Shown here: positions 7,120 to 14,030 of the stretch, piece by piece | Layout of the letters: each line of letters starts with the position of its first letter | How positions within the stretch are numbered: position 1 is the stretch's first letter | DNA from: Atribacterota bacterium | GTDB lineage: Bacteria > Atribacterota > Phoenicimicrobiia > Phoenicimicrobiales > Phoenicimicrobiaceae | Length of the DNA stretch: 14,030 bases | Direction: 5' to 3' | Assembly (NCBI GenBank): GCA_030599445.1 | Contig: JAUVOA010000011.1 | Location: 1-14,030 of the forward strand | The notes under the pieces: generated by a model | The model's database searches: none | Told to the model about the DNA's origin: nothing | The model's input: only the letters and a program-made list of their open reading frames with translations | Made by a program: the position numbers and the translations under genes

Positions 7120-9519
7120 TTGGAAAAAAGCCTTAGCTTTGCTCTACTATTAAGAGGTTTTGCCTCACTTATTATTGAAATTTTATTAATCAGGGAGCTT
7201 TTAGTAACTTTCTCTGGTAATGAACTATCTATTGGAATAATATTAGCCAACTGGCTTATCCTTATTGCCCTGGGAAGTTTCGCCCTGGGAAGATTTGCTG
7301 ATAAGGTTAAATACAAGATAGAAATATATGCCTTGCTGCAATTAATCATTTCTATATATCTTCCTTTTGCTATTTATCTTTGCCGGACAATAAAAAACAT
7401 TATTGGAGTTGTTCCCGGTGAAGCTGCAGGAATAATTCCCATTATTTATGGTTCATTCTTAATTTTAATTCCTTTATGTGTAAGTGACGGAGCTCAGTTT
7501 AGTTTTGGATGTAAAATTTATTCTGATTTCTCTGGGAAACCTTCTACTTCTGTTGGAAGAGTCTATATCTATGAATCTATTGGAGCAGTCGCAGGAGGAC
7601 TTATTTTTATCTATCTTCTTATTCCTTTCTTTCATTCTCTACAAGTAGCATTATTTATTGCTATCTTAAACCTATTATCTGCGATCCTCCTGTTTATCTT
7701 TTTCTATAAAGGAAACTTTCCATTCAAAATTCACTGGGCAAAGTATTCTTTTTCAGCGATAATTGTCTTTCTTTGTTTGATATTTATAGTTTTAAGTATA
7801 TACCTTTTAATTTCTAATGATATAAATAAAATTCACTGGAATATACTGTGTAAACAATGGAAAGGACAAGAATTAGTCCATTACCAGAATTCGGTGTATA
7901 GTAACATTACAGTTACAGCAAGGGAAAACCAATTTAACTTCTTTTCTAATGGAATTCCTCTATTTAGCACCCCCGACCCCGATATTGCTTTTGTGGAAGA
8001 GTTTGTGCATCTTCCCTTACTATTTCACTCTTATCCTGAAAATATTCTTTTAATTGGTGGGGGAGCAGGTGGGATTTTAAACGAAATTGCTAAATATTCT
8101 TCAGTAGAAAATATACACTATATTGAGCTCGACCCTCTGATAATTAAAGTGGTTCAAAAATATGCTACTCCTCTTACCGTAGGTGAGCTAAGCGATCCCA
8201 AAGTAAAGATTAAATATACTGATGGAAGATTATGGGTTAAAGGACCTACTGGCAATTATGATGTGGTATTGGTAAATCTTCCTCCACCCTCAACCTTACA
8301 GTTAAATAGATTTTATACAGTAGATTTTTTCCAGGAGGTTAAGAGAGTATTAAACCAAGATGGTATTATAGCTATTTTAGCTCCCGGATCATTAACCTAC
8401 TTAAACGAGGAATTGATTAATTTGAATACCTGTCTTCTTTTATCTATGGGGAAAGTATTTCCTTGTACTCGAGTTATTCCCGGGGATTTTAACATCTTGC
8501 TTGCCTCATCGGATAGGGAAATATTAAATCTTGATGCAGACAGGATAATTCAAAGATTTAAAGGCCATCAATTAAGCACAAAACTGTTGACTGAATTTTA
8601 TATTAAATATAAATTAGATCCAGGAAGATTGAAATGGTATGTAGATACTTTATCATCTGCTTTATCTGACTCTAAAAAAATCAGGATCAATAATGACCTC
8701 TTTCCCAGTGGAGTATTTTATTATCTGGCTTTCTGGAATACCCTTTATTCTCCAGGTCTTAATAATATATTCAGATTGATGGAAAAAGTAAATCTTAAAA
8801 CATTTTTATTCCCCCTTATTTTATTTATCATAATATTTCTTTTAATAAGGGCGAAAACTAATAAATTAAAAAAAACTTCCTTACCTATTGCTATTGCTAC
8901 TACAGGTTTTGCCGGGATGGCTTTTCAATTAATAATAATTCTGACCTTTCAATCATTTTATGGCAATATCTATCATCGAATAGGTTTATTAGCTACTGCT
9001 TTTATGGCTGGCCTGGCTTTAGGAAGTATAGTTATAAATAATATTATGGAAAGGGTTAAAAATAAATTATCATTATTGATTAAGCTTGAGGCTGCAATTG
9101 TATTATATTCTGTTTGTCTGCCTTTCTTGTTGGCCTCTTTTCATTTACATCTCGGGAAGCCCTGGGTATTTTCCTTGGTTCAAATTATGTTGCTTTTATT
9201 AAGTTTAATTTCTGGAATCTTAGTGGGGGCAGAATTTCCTTTGGCTAATAAGATATATTTAATAGGATTAAACAAGATAAGCTGGGTAGCTGGTATGCTT
9301 TATGCTGCCGATCTTATTGGAGCCTGGCTGGGTGCTTTTATCGTTTCAGTAATGATGATTCCAATTTTAGGAATATTATCTACCTGTGCATTTATTATTG
9401 CCATTAATTTAATCAGTATATTTTTAGTCGCTACTTCGGGTAGAATCGACATCTCTCCAAATTCCAGGGATTTTATGTCCGCAAAGTCTACATCTTCCTC
9501 CAATAATATTATTGGCTAA
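7120..9519 (+). CDS. Polytopic membrane protein with spermidine-synthase-like domain between duplicated membrane halves
   Basis: A 799-residue protein. Residues 5-232 and 560-770 are multi-pass membrane regions; residues 240-540 hold a Rossmann-type spermidine-synthase-like domain with SNGIPLFSTPD (276-286), nucleotide motif LLIGGGAGG (310-318), ELDP (336-339) and TDGR (367-370). The aminopropyltransferase motif with its catalytic Asp (usually DSTDP) reads NLPPPST (386-392), so ordinary spermidine synthesis is unlikely; it may bind S-adenosylmethionine or a relative. The membrane halves are repeats: GFASLIIE... and GFAGMAFQ..., SDGAQFSFGCKIY (122-134) and LVGAEFPLANKIY (701-713), and matching last segments each with a central IP. 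The start is TTG with AAGGAG seven bases before. The last 30 or so residues have no membrane character and are read through the antisense end of the next gene. Confidence 0.8.
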   Translation: MEKSLSFALLLRGFASLIIEILLIRELLVTFSGNELSIGIILANWLILIALGSFALGRFADKVKYKIEIYALLQLIISIYLPFAIYLCRTIKNIIGVVPGEAAGIIPIIYGSFLILIPLCVSDGAQFSFGCKIYSDFSGKPSTSVGRVYIYESIGAVAGGLIFIYLLIPFFHSLQVALFIAILNLLSAILLFIFFYKGNFPFKIHWAKYSFSAIIVFLCLIFIVLSIYLLISNDINKIHWNILCKQWKGQELVHYQNSVYSNITVTARENQFNFFSNGIPLFSTPDPDIAFVEEFVHLPLLFHSYPENILLIGGGAGGILNEIAKYSSVENIHYIELDPLIIKVVQKYATPLTVGELSDPKVKIKYTDGRLWVKGPTGNYDVVLVNLPPPSTLQLNRFYTVDFFQEVKRVLNQDGIIAILAPGSLTYLNEELINLNTCLLLSMGKVFPCTRVIPGDFNILLASSDREILNLDADRIIQRFKGHQLSTKLLTEFYIKYKLDPGRLKWYVDTLSSALSDSKKIRINNDLFPSGVFYYLAFWNTLYSPGLNNIFRLMEKVNLKTFLFPLILFIIIFLLIRAKTNKLKKTSLPIAIATTGFAGMAFQLIIILTFQSFYGNIYHRIGLLATAFMAGLALGSIVINNIMERVKNKLSLLIKLEAAIVLYSVCLPFLLASFHLHLGKPWVFSLVQIMLLLLSLISGILVGAEFPLANKIYLIGLNKISWVAGMLYAADLIGAWLGAFIVSVMMIPILGILSTCAFIIAINLISIFLVATSGRIDISPNSRDFMSAKSTSSSNNIIG
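9424..9519. other. 96-bp tail-to-tail overlap of two convergent genes
   Basis: The last 96 bases of the membrane synthase-like gene are also the 3' end of the radical SAM gene on the other strand. Both proteins run past their natural family ends here, so the original stop codons seem to have been lost, most simply by deletion of the intergenic DNA. No terminator is visible between them. Confidence 0.6.
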
Positions 9520-10608
9520 TACAAAAAAATGAACTCTGCTAATTAGTATATTTCCACATTTAGGACAATAGGTGCTATTTGCCATATGTCCGGGGACATT
9601 ACCGATACTTACATAATGCATTCCAACTTCCAAGGCAATTTCTCTGGCTTGTTCTAAAGTGGTGATGGGGGTAGGTGGTAATTTAAGCATCTTATAAGCA
9701 GGGAAAAATCGACTAAAATGGATTGGAGTTTCTTCCCCTAAATTTTCCTTAATCCATTCACACATTTTTTTAATATCTTCCATATTATCGTTTTTAGTTG
9801 GAACGATTAGGTTGACGATTTCCAGCCAAACTCCTTCTTCTTTAATTATCTTCAGAGTTTGCAGGACTGGTTCTAATTTTGCTGAAGAGAGTTTAGTATA
9901 AAATTCATCCGTGAATCCTTTTAGGTCAACTACTACTGCATCCATATGTTTTAACAGGGCTTTCAGGGGTTCAGGTCGCATTGCCCCATTAGTGTGAAAT
10001 ATAACCTTTAGCCCTTCTTCTTTGGCTAACTTGGCGATATCATACATATATTCATAGAAGGAAGTTGGTTCACTGTAGGTGAAGGATATGGCATCACAAT
10101 TTGATTCTTTGGCTGATTGGACTGCCTTTTTGGGAGTCAGGTAGATATAGTGAGTATTTTCTACTTCCTGCTGAGATATAGTCCAGTTTTGACAGAATAG
10201 ACAGCGAAAATTACAGCCAGCAGTGGCGATACAGAAAATACTCCCACCGGGATAAACATGAAAGGCAGGTTCTTTTTCGATAGGATCAATATGTATAGCA
10301 CAGGGTTTACCATAGTTCAGGGTATAAAGCGTACCATTTATATTTGCCCTATTTCGGCAAGTTCCCCTTTTCCCTTCTTTAATAATACAGCCTCTGAAAC
10401 ATAATTTGCATTGAACTAAATTGTCTTCTAATTTCTGATAATTTCTGGCTTCCACCAATGATCTTTCGTCATATCTTTTTTGTGCATCTATACGAATTCC
10501 TCCTTTCTCTTTGGCGGGAAATAAAAATATTGCTGCTAAGATTAAGATAATGATTATGAGCAATATTAATTTTTTTTCTTTTATTAAATTAAGTTTTTTA
10601 TTTCTCAT
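9424..10608 (-). CDS. Membrane-anchored AmmeMemoRadiSam-type radical SAM enzyme
   Basis: A 394-residue paralogue of the radical SAM half of the Memo fusion at 4919-6871. A basic N-terminus (MRNKKLNLIKEKK) and one hydrophobic segment (14-30) predict a membrane anchor with the enzyme outside. The radical SAM domain keeps the front cysteine cluster (C67, C70, C74, C84), CX3CX2C (C132, C136, C139 in AGCNFRCLFCQNW) and the C-terminal zinc-ribbon-like cysteines (C348, C351, C373, C376). No MEMO domain is attached. The next Met is residue 187, and GAGG lies eight bases before the ATG, so the start is firm. The natural family end is KIPGIW; ten more residues (RDVDSTRSSD) follow before the stop, inside the convergent neighbour. 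CinA lies 94 bp upstream on the same strand. Relatives such as glycyl radical activases were considered, but the cysteine layout matches the Memo-fused copy. Confidence 0.88.
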   Translation of the reverse strand: MRNKKLNLIKEKKLILLIIIILILAAIFLFPAKEKGGIRIDAQKRYDERSLVEARNYQKLEDNLVQCKLCFRGCIIKEGKRGTCRNRANINGTLYTLNYGKPCAIHIDPIEKEPAFHVYPGGSIFCIATAGCNFRCLFCQNWTISQQEVENTHYIYLTPKKAVQSAKESNCDAISFTYSEPTSFYEYMYDIAKLAKEEGLKVIFHTNGAMRPEPLKALLKHMDAVVVDLKGFTDEFYTKLSSAKLEPVLQTLKIIKEEGVWLEIVNLIVPTKNDNMEDIKKMCEWIKENLGEETPIHFSRFFPAYKMLKLPPTPITTLEQAREIALEVGMHYVSIGNVPGHMANSTYCPKCGNILISRVHFFVLANNIIGGRCRLCGHKIPGIWRDVDSTRSSD

Positions 10609-10702
10609 ATTGTATTCCTCTTTGAATCTTCAAAAATCGATTAATTGATTATAAGCAATAAGATATCAGACAAAGATTATAAATTTTATAAAAGGAATAT
10701 TG

Positions 10703-11944
10703 TTAGTTGCTAATTAAATAATTTCGGAGCAAGTTTAAGGCGCGGCGGGTTGAGCGTAAGCGGATTAATTGGCGGCTTCCGAATAGCTGGTGTTTTTGGG
10801 TAATAGTCTTTTTACCATCAGCTAAAGCCATATAGACCAAGCCCACTTTCTTCTTCTCGGTTGCTCCTCCCGGACCGGCAATACCGGTAACACTGATTCC
10901 TATATCACTATGACAGCATCTTCGCACACCTTCAGCCATTAATATAGCTGTTTGATTGCTTACTTCTCCGTATTTTTTGATGACTTTCGGTGGTACTTTT
11001 AGCAGGTCTTCTTTGACTTTAGCATTATAACTTATCACTCCACCTTGAAAATATTCAGAACTTCCTGGAATTCGGGTAATCATCTTTCCCAACATTCCTC
11101 CAGTGCAGGATTCAGCTACTGCTACTTTTAATTTCTTAGTCTTTAATAAATTTCCCACAACTTCCTCTAAACTCTGTTTATCAGTTCCATAAACATAGTT
11201 ACCCAATATTTTGGTTAATTGATTAACCGAAGATTGTAACAGTTTTTCTACTTCTTTTTCAGTGGGAGCCTGGGTAGTTACCTGAACCTGAATATCTTCC
11301 GGATTAGCATAGATACCAAAAGAAAAATTCGTTTGTTTGTTTATATATTCGCGAATAAGTTCATTAACCGATGACTCTCCAAGGCCAGTAATCTTTAAAG
11401 TTTTTGACTTTTTAATAGTAGAAGGTGGAAATTTTTTTTTCAAGTAAGGGATCAAATTTTTTTCTATCAGATTTTTCATTTCATGAGGGACACCGGGAAA
11501 AGAACATATAATTTTGTTATCTTTTTCTAAAATCATGGCTGGGGCAGTGCCATATTGATTAACGATAATTTTGGCTCCTTCCGGAAGGTAGACTTGTTTG
11601 AGATTACTTGGAGAAATTGTTTTATTTATTTTTTTAAGAATTCTTTTTAAATTTTCTTCAGCTTCCGGATATTTTATTAATTTAAGATTTAAAGCCCTGG
11701 CAATGGTTTGGTAGGTAATATCATCTTCCGTAGGTCCCAGTCCACCGGTGGTAATTATTAGGTCAGAACGTTGAAGAGCGAGTTTTAAAGTGGATAATAA
11801 AGATTTAGGATTATCACCGACAGCTGAAATATGCTCTAAATCAATACCTAATTCGACTAATTTTTTGGCAATAAAATTAGCGTTGGTATCGGTGATTTGT
11901 CCTCTTAGTATTTCACTGCCAATACTGATAATTTCTGCTTTCAT
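10703..11944 (-). CDS. cinA: CinA family protein with NMN deamidase domain
   Basis: A 413-residue two-domain protein of usual length. The N-terminal molybdopterin-binding-like domain (about 1-170; KAEIISIGSEILRGQITDTN, TTGGLGPTEDD) acts as ADP-ribose pyrophosphatase in characterised members. The C-terminal PncC domain (about 255-413; VAESCTGG, GGVISYN, VTGIAGPGGATEKKKVGLVY) hydrolyses nicotinamide mononucleotide to nicotinate mononucleotide and ammonia, recycling NAD breakdown products in the cytoplasm. The ATG at 11942-11944 is preferred because the family begins Met-Lys-Ala-Glu; a TTG one codon earlier is equally well placed after GGAGAGG. The link with competence in the name is historical. 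Followed after 94 bp by the anchored radical SAM gene on the same strand, with no functional link evident. Confidence 0.93.
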   Translation of the reverse strand: MKAEIISIGSEILRGQITDTNANFIAKKLVELGIDLEHISAVGDNPKSLLSTLKLALQRSDLIITTGGLGPTEDDITYQTIARALNLKLIKYPEAEENLKRILKKINKTISPSNLKQVYLPEGAKIIVNQYGTAPAMILEKDNKIICSFPGVPHEMKNLIEKNLIPYLKKKFPPSTIKKSKTLKITGLGESSVNELIREYINKQTNFSFGIYANPEDIQVQVTTQAPTEKEVEKLLQSSVNQLTKILGNYVYGTDKQSLEEVVGNLLKTKKLKVAVAESCTGGMLGKMITRIPGSSEYFQGGVISYNAKVKEDLLKVPPKVIKKYGEVSNQTAILMAEGVRRCCHSDIGISVTGIAGPGGATEKKKVGLVYMALADGKKTITQKHQLFGSRQLIRLRSTRRALNLLRNYLISN

Positions 11945-11990
11945 CAATTTATTTACCTCTCCTTAATTAATCGTCTATGTCTTTTTTTCA

Positions 11991-12037
11991 AACACGGTAT
12001 GCTGTTTTGTTGAAAGAAGGCACGGTACACCATGCCT
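11991..12037. repeat. Two copies of a CACGGTA...TGC motif, the second an imperfect palindrome
   Basis: Bases 12018-12037 form an imperfect 20-bp palindrome with arms AGGCA and TGCCT and inner GGT/ACC (8 of 10 pairs). CACGGTATGC at 11993-12002 looks like the same core lacking five bases. It stands out as GC-richer than the surrounding 195-bp gap between cinA and the endonuclease V gene. It may be the remnant of a small palindromic intergenic repeat, or an operator for cinA. Confidence 0.3.
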
Positions 12038-12142
12038 CTACTGAAGGTTATGGATTATTTATTACTTTTTTATTATATATTTAAAATTTAAAGAAGAAAA
12101 GAAAAAATATAAATAAGTTCGAAAGTAATTTAAGATTCGATT

Positions 12143-12877
12143 TTATCCATTTTTATTTATTCTCACAGCGAGGTCATTTCTGATTTGATTTACAAAAATA
12201 TGAGCTTCTCGAACTGGAAGTGGTAATCTGTATTTAACTATACATTTTAGGACGATCTCTATAGAATTAGGCAGGTCGATTTTATGCCCGGGAGATACAA
12301 AAATTGGTTTGACTTCTCTTCTTGTTCTTAATACCGCTCCTAAAACTTCTTCACCCTCCTTCAATAGGGCATAGTTTCCTTTTTCCTCTCCGACTGAAGT
12401 ATATTTTCCACTTAATCTGGATTTAGCACAGCCAATAGTAGGTCTACCTAAAAATAATCCCAGGTGAGTGGCTATCCCCATTCTTCGGGGATGAGCTATT
12501 CCCTGACCATCAAAGAGGATGATATCTGGTTCGTTTTTTATTTTTTTAAAAGCTGCCAATATACTTGGCCCTTCCCGAAAGGTGAGAAGACCAGGAATGT
12601 AGGGAAAGTTTATCGGAGAAATAAAAGACCGTTTTTCAATTGCTTTTAAATTTGGAAATTCAAAAACGATCACTCCCGCAATCATTTTATTTTTATAATA
12701 GCTGACATCTGCTCCGGCTACTTTTTTTATTTTACTAAAAGATTTCTTCAGGGATATTTTTTTCTTTAATTCCTTCTGGAGTTGAATTGCTTCTCTGGGG
12801 TTAACTTCCCAGGAGTGTAAATTTAGATATTTCAAAATTACCTTAATCTCCATAATGAATTTAAACGATTTATGCAC
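12143..12877 (-). CDS. nfi: Endonuclease V
   Basis: Endonuclease V cleaves the second phosphodiester bond 3' to deoxyinosine, starting repair of deaminated adenine. The length is 244 residues against about 225 for the Thermotoga maritima enzyme. The active site is complete: D57 (VAGADVSY), E102 (PYIPGLLTFREGP), D123 (FDGQGIAHP) and H226 (REAHIF), with Y93 and K152 (CAKSRL) also present; all are offset by 12-14 from the T. maritima numbering (D43, Y80, E89, D110, K139, H214). The GTG at 12875-12877 directly follows the stop of the upstream gene; an ATG at 12851-12853 would remove eight residues and neither has a strong ribosome site. The back-to-back arrangement suggests cotranscription and translational coupling with the TPR-like gene. 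Confidence 0.95.
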   Translation of the reverse strand: MHKSFKFIMEIKVILKYLNLHSWEVNPREAIQLQKELKKKISLKKSFSKIKKVAGADVSYYKNKMIAGVIVFEFPNLKAIEKRSFISPINFPYIPGLLTFREGPSILAAFKKIKNEPDIILFDGQGIAHPRRMGIATHLGLFLGRPTIGCAKSRLSGKYTSVGEEKGNYALLKEGEEVLGAVLRTRREVKPIFVSPGHKIDLPNSIEIVLKCIVKYRLPLPVREAHIFVNQIRNDLAVRINKNG

Positions 12878-13771
12878 TTATTTAGGCCACTGTTTTTTGG
12901 GGAAATAATTATATGAAAGAAAGTAGCGATTAATTACTGCATTGGGCCATTTGCTAATTATTACCATTTTTTTCTTGGTTAAAAGCCTGCGTATTTCAAT
13001 ATACTTAGCAAAAATAATAAAATCTTTATAGCTTCCTACAAATTTTTTAGGCCAGTCTTTAGCCAGGGGATGATGAGGGTTTTTAATGCTTTTACTTAAT
13101 TCTCGGTATCTTTGGGGCATATCTTTTATTTTGATTCTTTTGCTAATCTTTTCAAAGATTGCTTCCGGATGTAATTTCTCCCATCTTAAAGGTAGTGACC
13201 CATGCTCACCCCATTGCACATTTATCCTGGCTCGTTGTTGGTGAAGATTAGCATCTGTAACTGCTTCTTCTGTAGAGAGGATAGCCTTATGAAAATAAGT
13301 ATATACTCCGGTTACTTCCCCTTTGCTTTTATTAAACTCTATCCATACTACTTCATGATCTGAGGGGTCATTATCCCCGGGGTAGTCTATATCGTCTTCC
13401 CAGAAAAGATTATAAGCAATAACCGGTTTTTTTGGGTGGATTACTGCTACCAAATCTTTTAGTTTGAAAAATTCTTTAGGATTTACAAATAATCTGGGAG
13501 CGTATTTTTCTACCAATTTTAAATCATCCTCTGAAGCCATATGAGGAGGGTCTAATTTTAGACCTATTTCATATTCACTGCTTGCTTCCATCAATCTCCT
13601 CATTAAGTGGTAGGCATAACCAAGACGATAATGATAAAGAATATTTTTAGGTTGTAATTTTAAACCCTTTTTATAATTTTCAATAACTCTATTGAATATT
13701 ACTGGGTTTCTCCCATAAGCCTCATATGTGGATAGAGCTCTATCGCCTTTTTCAAAATAATTTTCTAACAT
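12878..13771 (-). CDS. Unrecognised protein with TPR-like N-terminus
   Basis: A 297-residue soluble protein without signal peptide that I cannot name. Residues 20-75 look like about one and a half tetratricopeptide-type helical repeats (VIENYKKGLKLQPKNILYHY, then AYHLMRRLMEASSEYEIGLK ending LDP). The central part (about 90-200) is acidic and aromatic, with WEDDIDYPGDNDPSDHEVVW (124-143), YTYFHKAIL (158-166) and INVQWGEHGSLPLRW (183-197). Its Asp/His/Trp pattern recalls metal- or sugar-binding beta folds such as Vps62-like proteins, but only vaguely. The C-terminal part is basic. The ATG has AAAGGT about eight bases upstream. It ends exactly where endonuclease V begins. A role in DNA repair is not supported by any motif. 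Confidence 0.6.
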   Translation of the reverse strand: MLENYFEKGDRALSTYEAYGRNPVIFNRVIENYKKGLKLQPKNILYHYRLGYAYHLMRRLMEASSEYEIGLKLDPPHMASEDDLKLVEKYAPRLFVNPKEFFKLKDLVAVIHPKKPVIAYNLFWEDDIDYPGDNDPSDHEVVWIEFNKSKGEVTGVYTYFHKAILSTEEAVTDANLHQQRARINVQWGEHGSLPLRWEKLHPEAIFEKISKRIKIKDMPQRYRELSKSIKNPHHPLAKDWPKKFVGSYKDFIIFAKYIEIRRLLTKKKMVIISKWPNAVINRYFLSYNYFPKKQWPK

Positions 13772-14030
13772 TTTTTATTACCTTTTATTTAAGGGTAATT
13801 TTGTATAATTTTTTTTATCCTTATTTATTATTCGACGTTTTTTTAAAAATTCCTTCTTTTTATTTCGTATCGCGTAAAAATTCAAAACTTTTTTCTTAGT
13901 TTTTAGTTTTGAGTTATAGTTTTGCTTTTTGCGCTTTTAACTTTACATTTTATATAATACGACCCTACTTTTTTCAAACTTGAAACTCGTAACTAGCAAC
14001 TTGTACCAGTAACTCGTTACACATTATTCA
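13772..14030. other. Gene-free AT-rich right end
   Basis: No coding frame, tRNA or clear promoter is visible. TCAAAACT (13882-13889) and AGTTTTGA (13905-13912) form an 8-bp inverted repeat with a 15-base loop. The last 50 bases contain loosely repeated words (AACTCGTAAC, AACTTGTACC, AACTCGTTAC), a low-complexity pattern rather than a defined element. Confidence 0.4.

Noticed and set aside
7086..7349. Minus-strand open frame opposite the start of the membrane synthase-like gene
   Set aside because: No domain and no ribosome site; the plus-strand protein has clear family sequence here.
9300..9503. Small minus-strand open frame in the tail overlap
   Set aside because: Shadow of two real genes in other frames; no start signal.
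7120..9519. Genuine spermidine synthase
   Set aside because: The DSTDP-type catalytic motif is replaced by NLPPPST and the protein is mostly membrane, unlike the soluble enzyme.
9424..10608. Radical SAM protein as activase of the glycyl radical enzyme
   Set aside because: The extra CX2CX3CX9C front cluster, zinc-ribbon tail and close match to the Memo-fused domain place it in the AmmeMemoRadiSam family, and it is about 8 kb away.
12464..12649. Plus-strand open frame inside endonuclease V
   Set aside because: Covers conserved active-site codons of the opposite strand and has no motif of its own.
13930..14030. CRISPR or tandem repeat at the right end
   Set aside because: The similar words are short, irregularly spaced and variable, with no fixed repeat and spacer lengths.

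Overview
The window is AT-rich DNA (roughly one third G+C by eye) from an anaerobic bacterium. It combines an oxygen-sensitive glycyl radical enzyme, an iron-type alcohol dehydrogenase, two radical SAM enzymes, frequent TTG/GTG starts behind good Shine-Dalgarno sequences, and a small bacterial RRM protein. An uncultured anaerobe of an Atribacterota-like lineage is my guess from base composition and gene content only. I see no tRNA, rRNA, CRISPR array or insertion sequence.

Left part (1-3370): the 3' part of a glycyl radical dehydratase gene resembling trans-4-hydroxy-L-proline dehydratase runs in from the left edge. It is followed by a strong promoter and a leader of about 210 nt, then a small RRM protein, and then a convergent iron-containing alcohol dehydrogenase. 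A hairpin-like repeat of about 26 bp occurs in inverted orientation on both sides of the RRM gene. A possible Shine-Dalgarno-masking hairpin lies just before that gene.

Centre (3473-10608): the most interesting part. On the minus strand, in transcription order, lie an exported-looking fusion of a MEMO1-like domain with an AmmeMemoRadiSam radical SAM domain, a membrane-anchored YdjY-like protein with a CxxC pair (2 bp away), and a DsbD/CcdA-type thiol-redox membrane protein. Divergent from these is a 799-residue membrane protein holding a spermidine-synthase-like domain between two duplicated membrane halves. Convergent with that gene is a second, single-domain radical SAM paralogue with an N-terminal membrane anchor. 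The tails of these two genes overlap by 96 bp. No AMMECR1 gene is present. Taken together this looks like a membrane- or envelope-located version of the poorly understood AmmeMemoRadiSam system, possibly with its own thiol-electron conduit. That functional link is inference.

Right part (10703-13771, minus strand): CinA/PncC, endonuclease V, and an unrecognised protein with a TPR-like N-terminus. The last two are back to back. CinA and the second radical SAM gene may be read from the same direction as a loose operon. The 259 bases at the right end hold no gene I can support.
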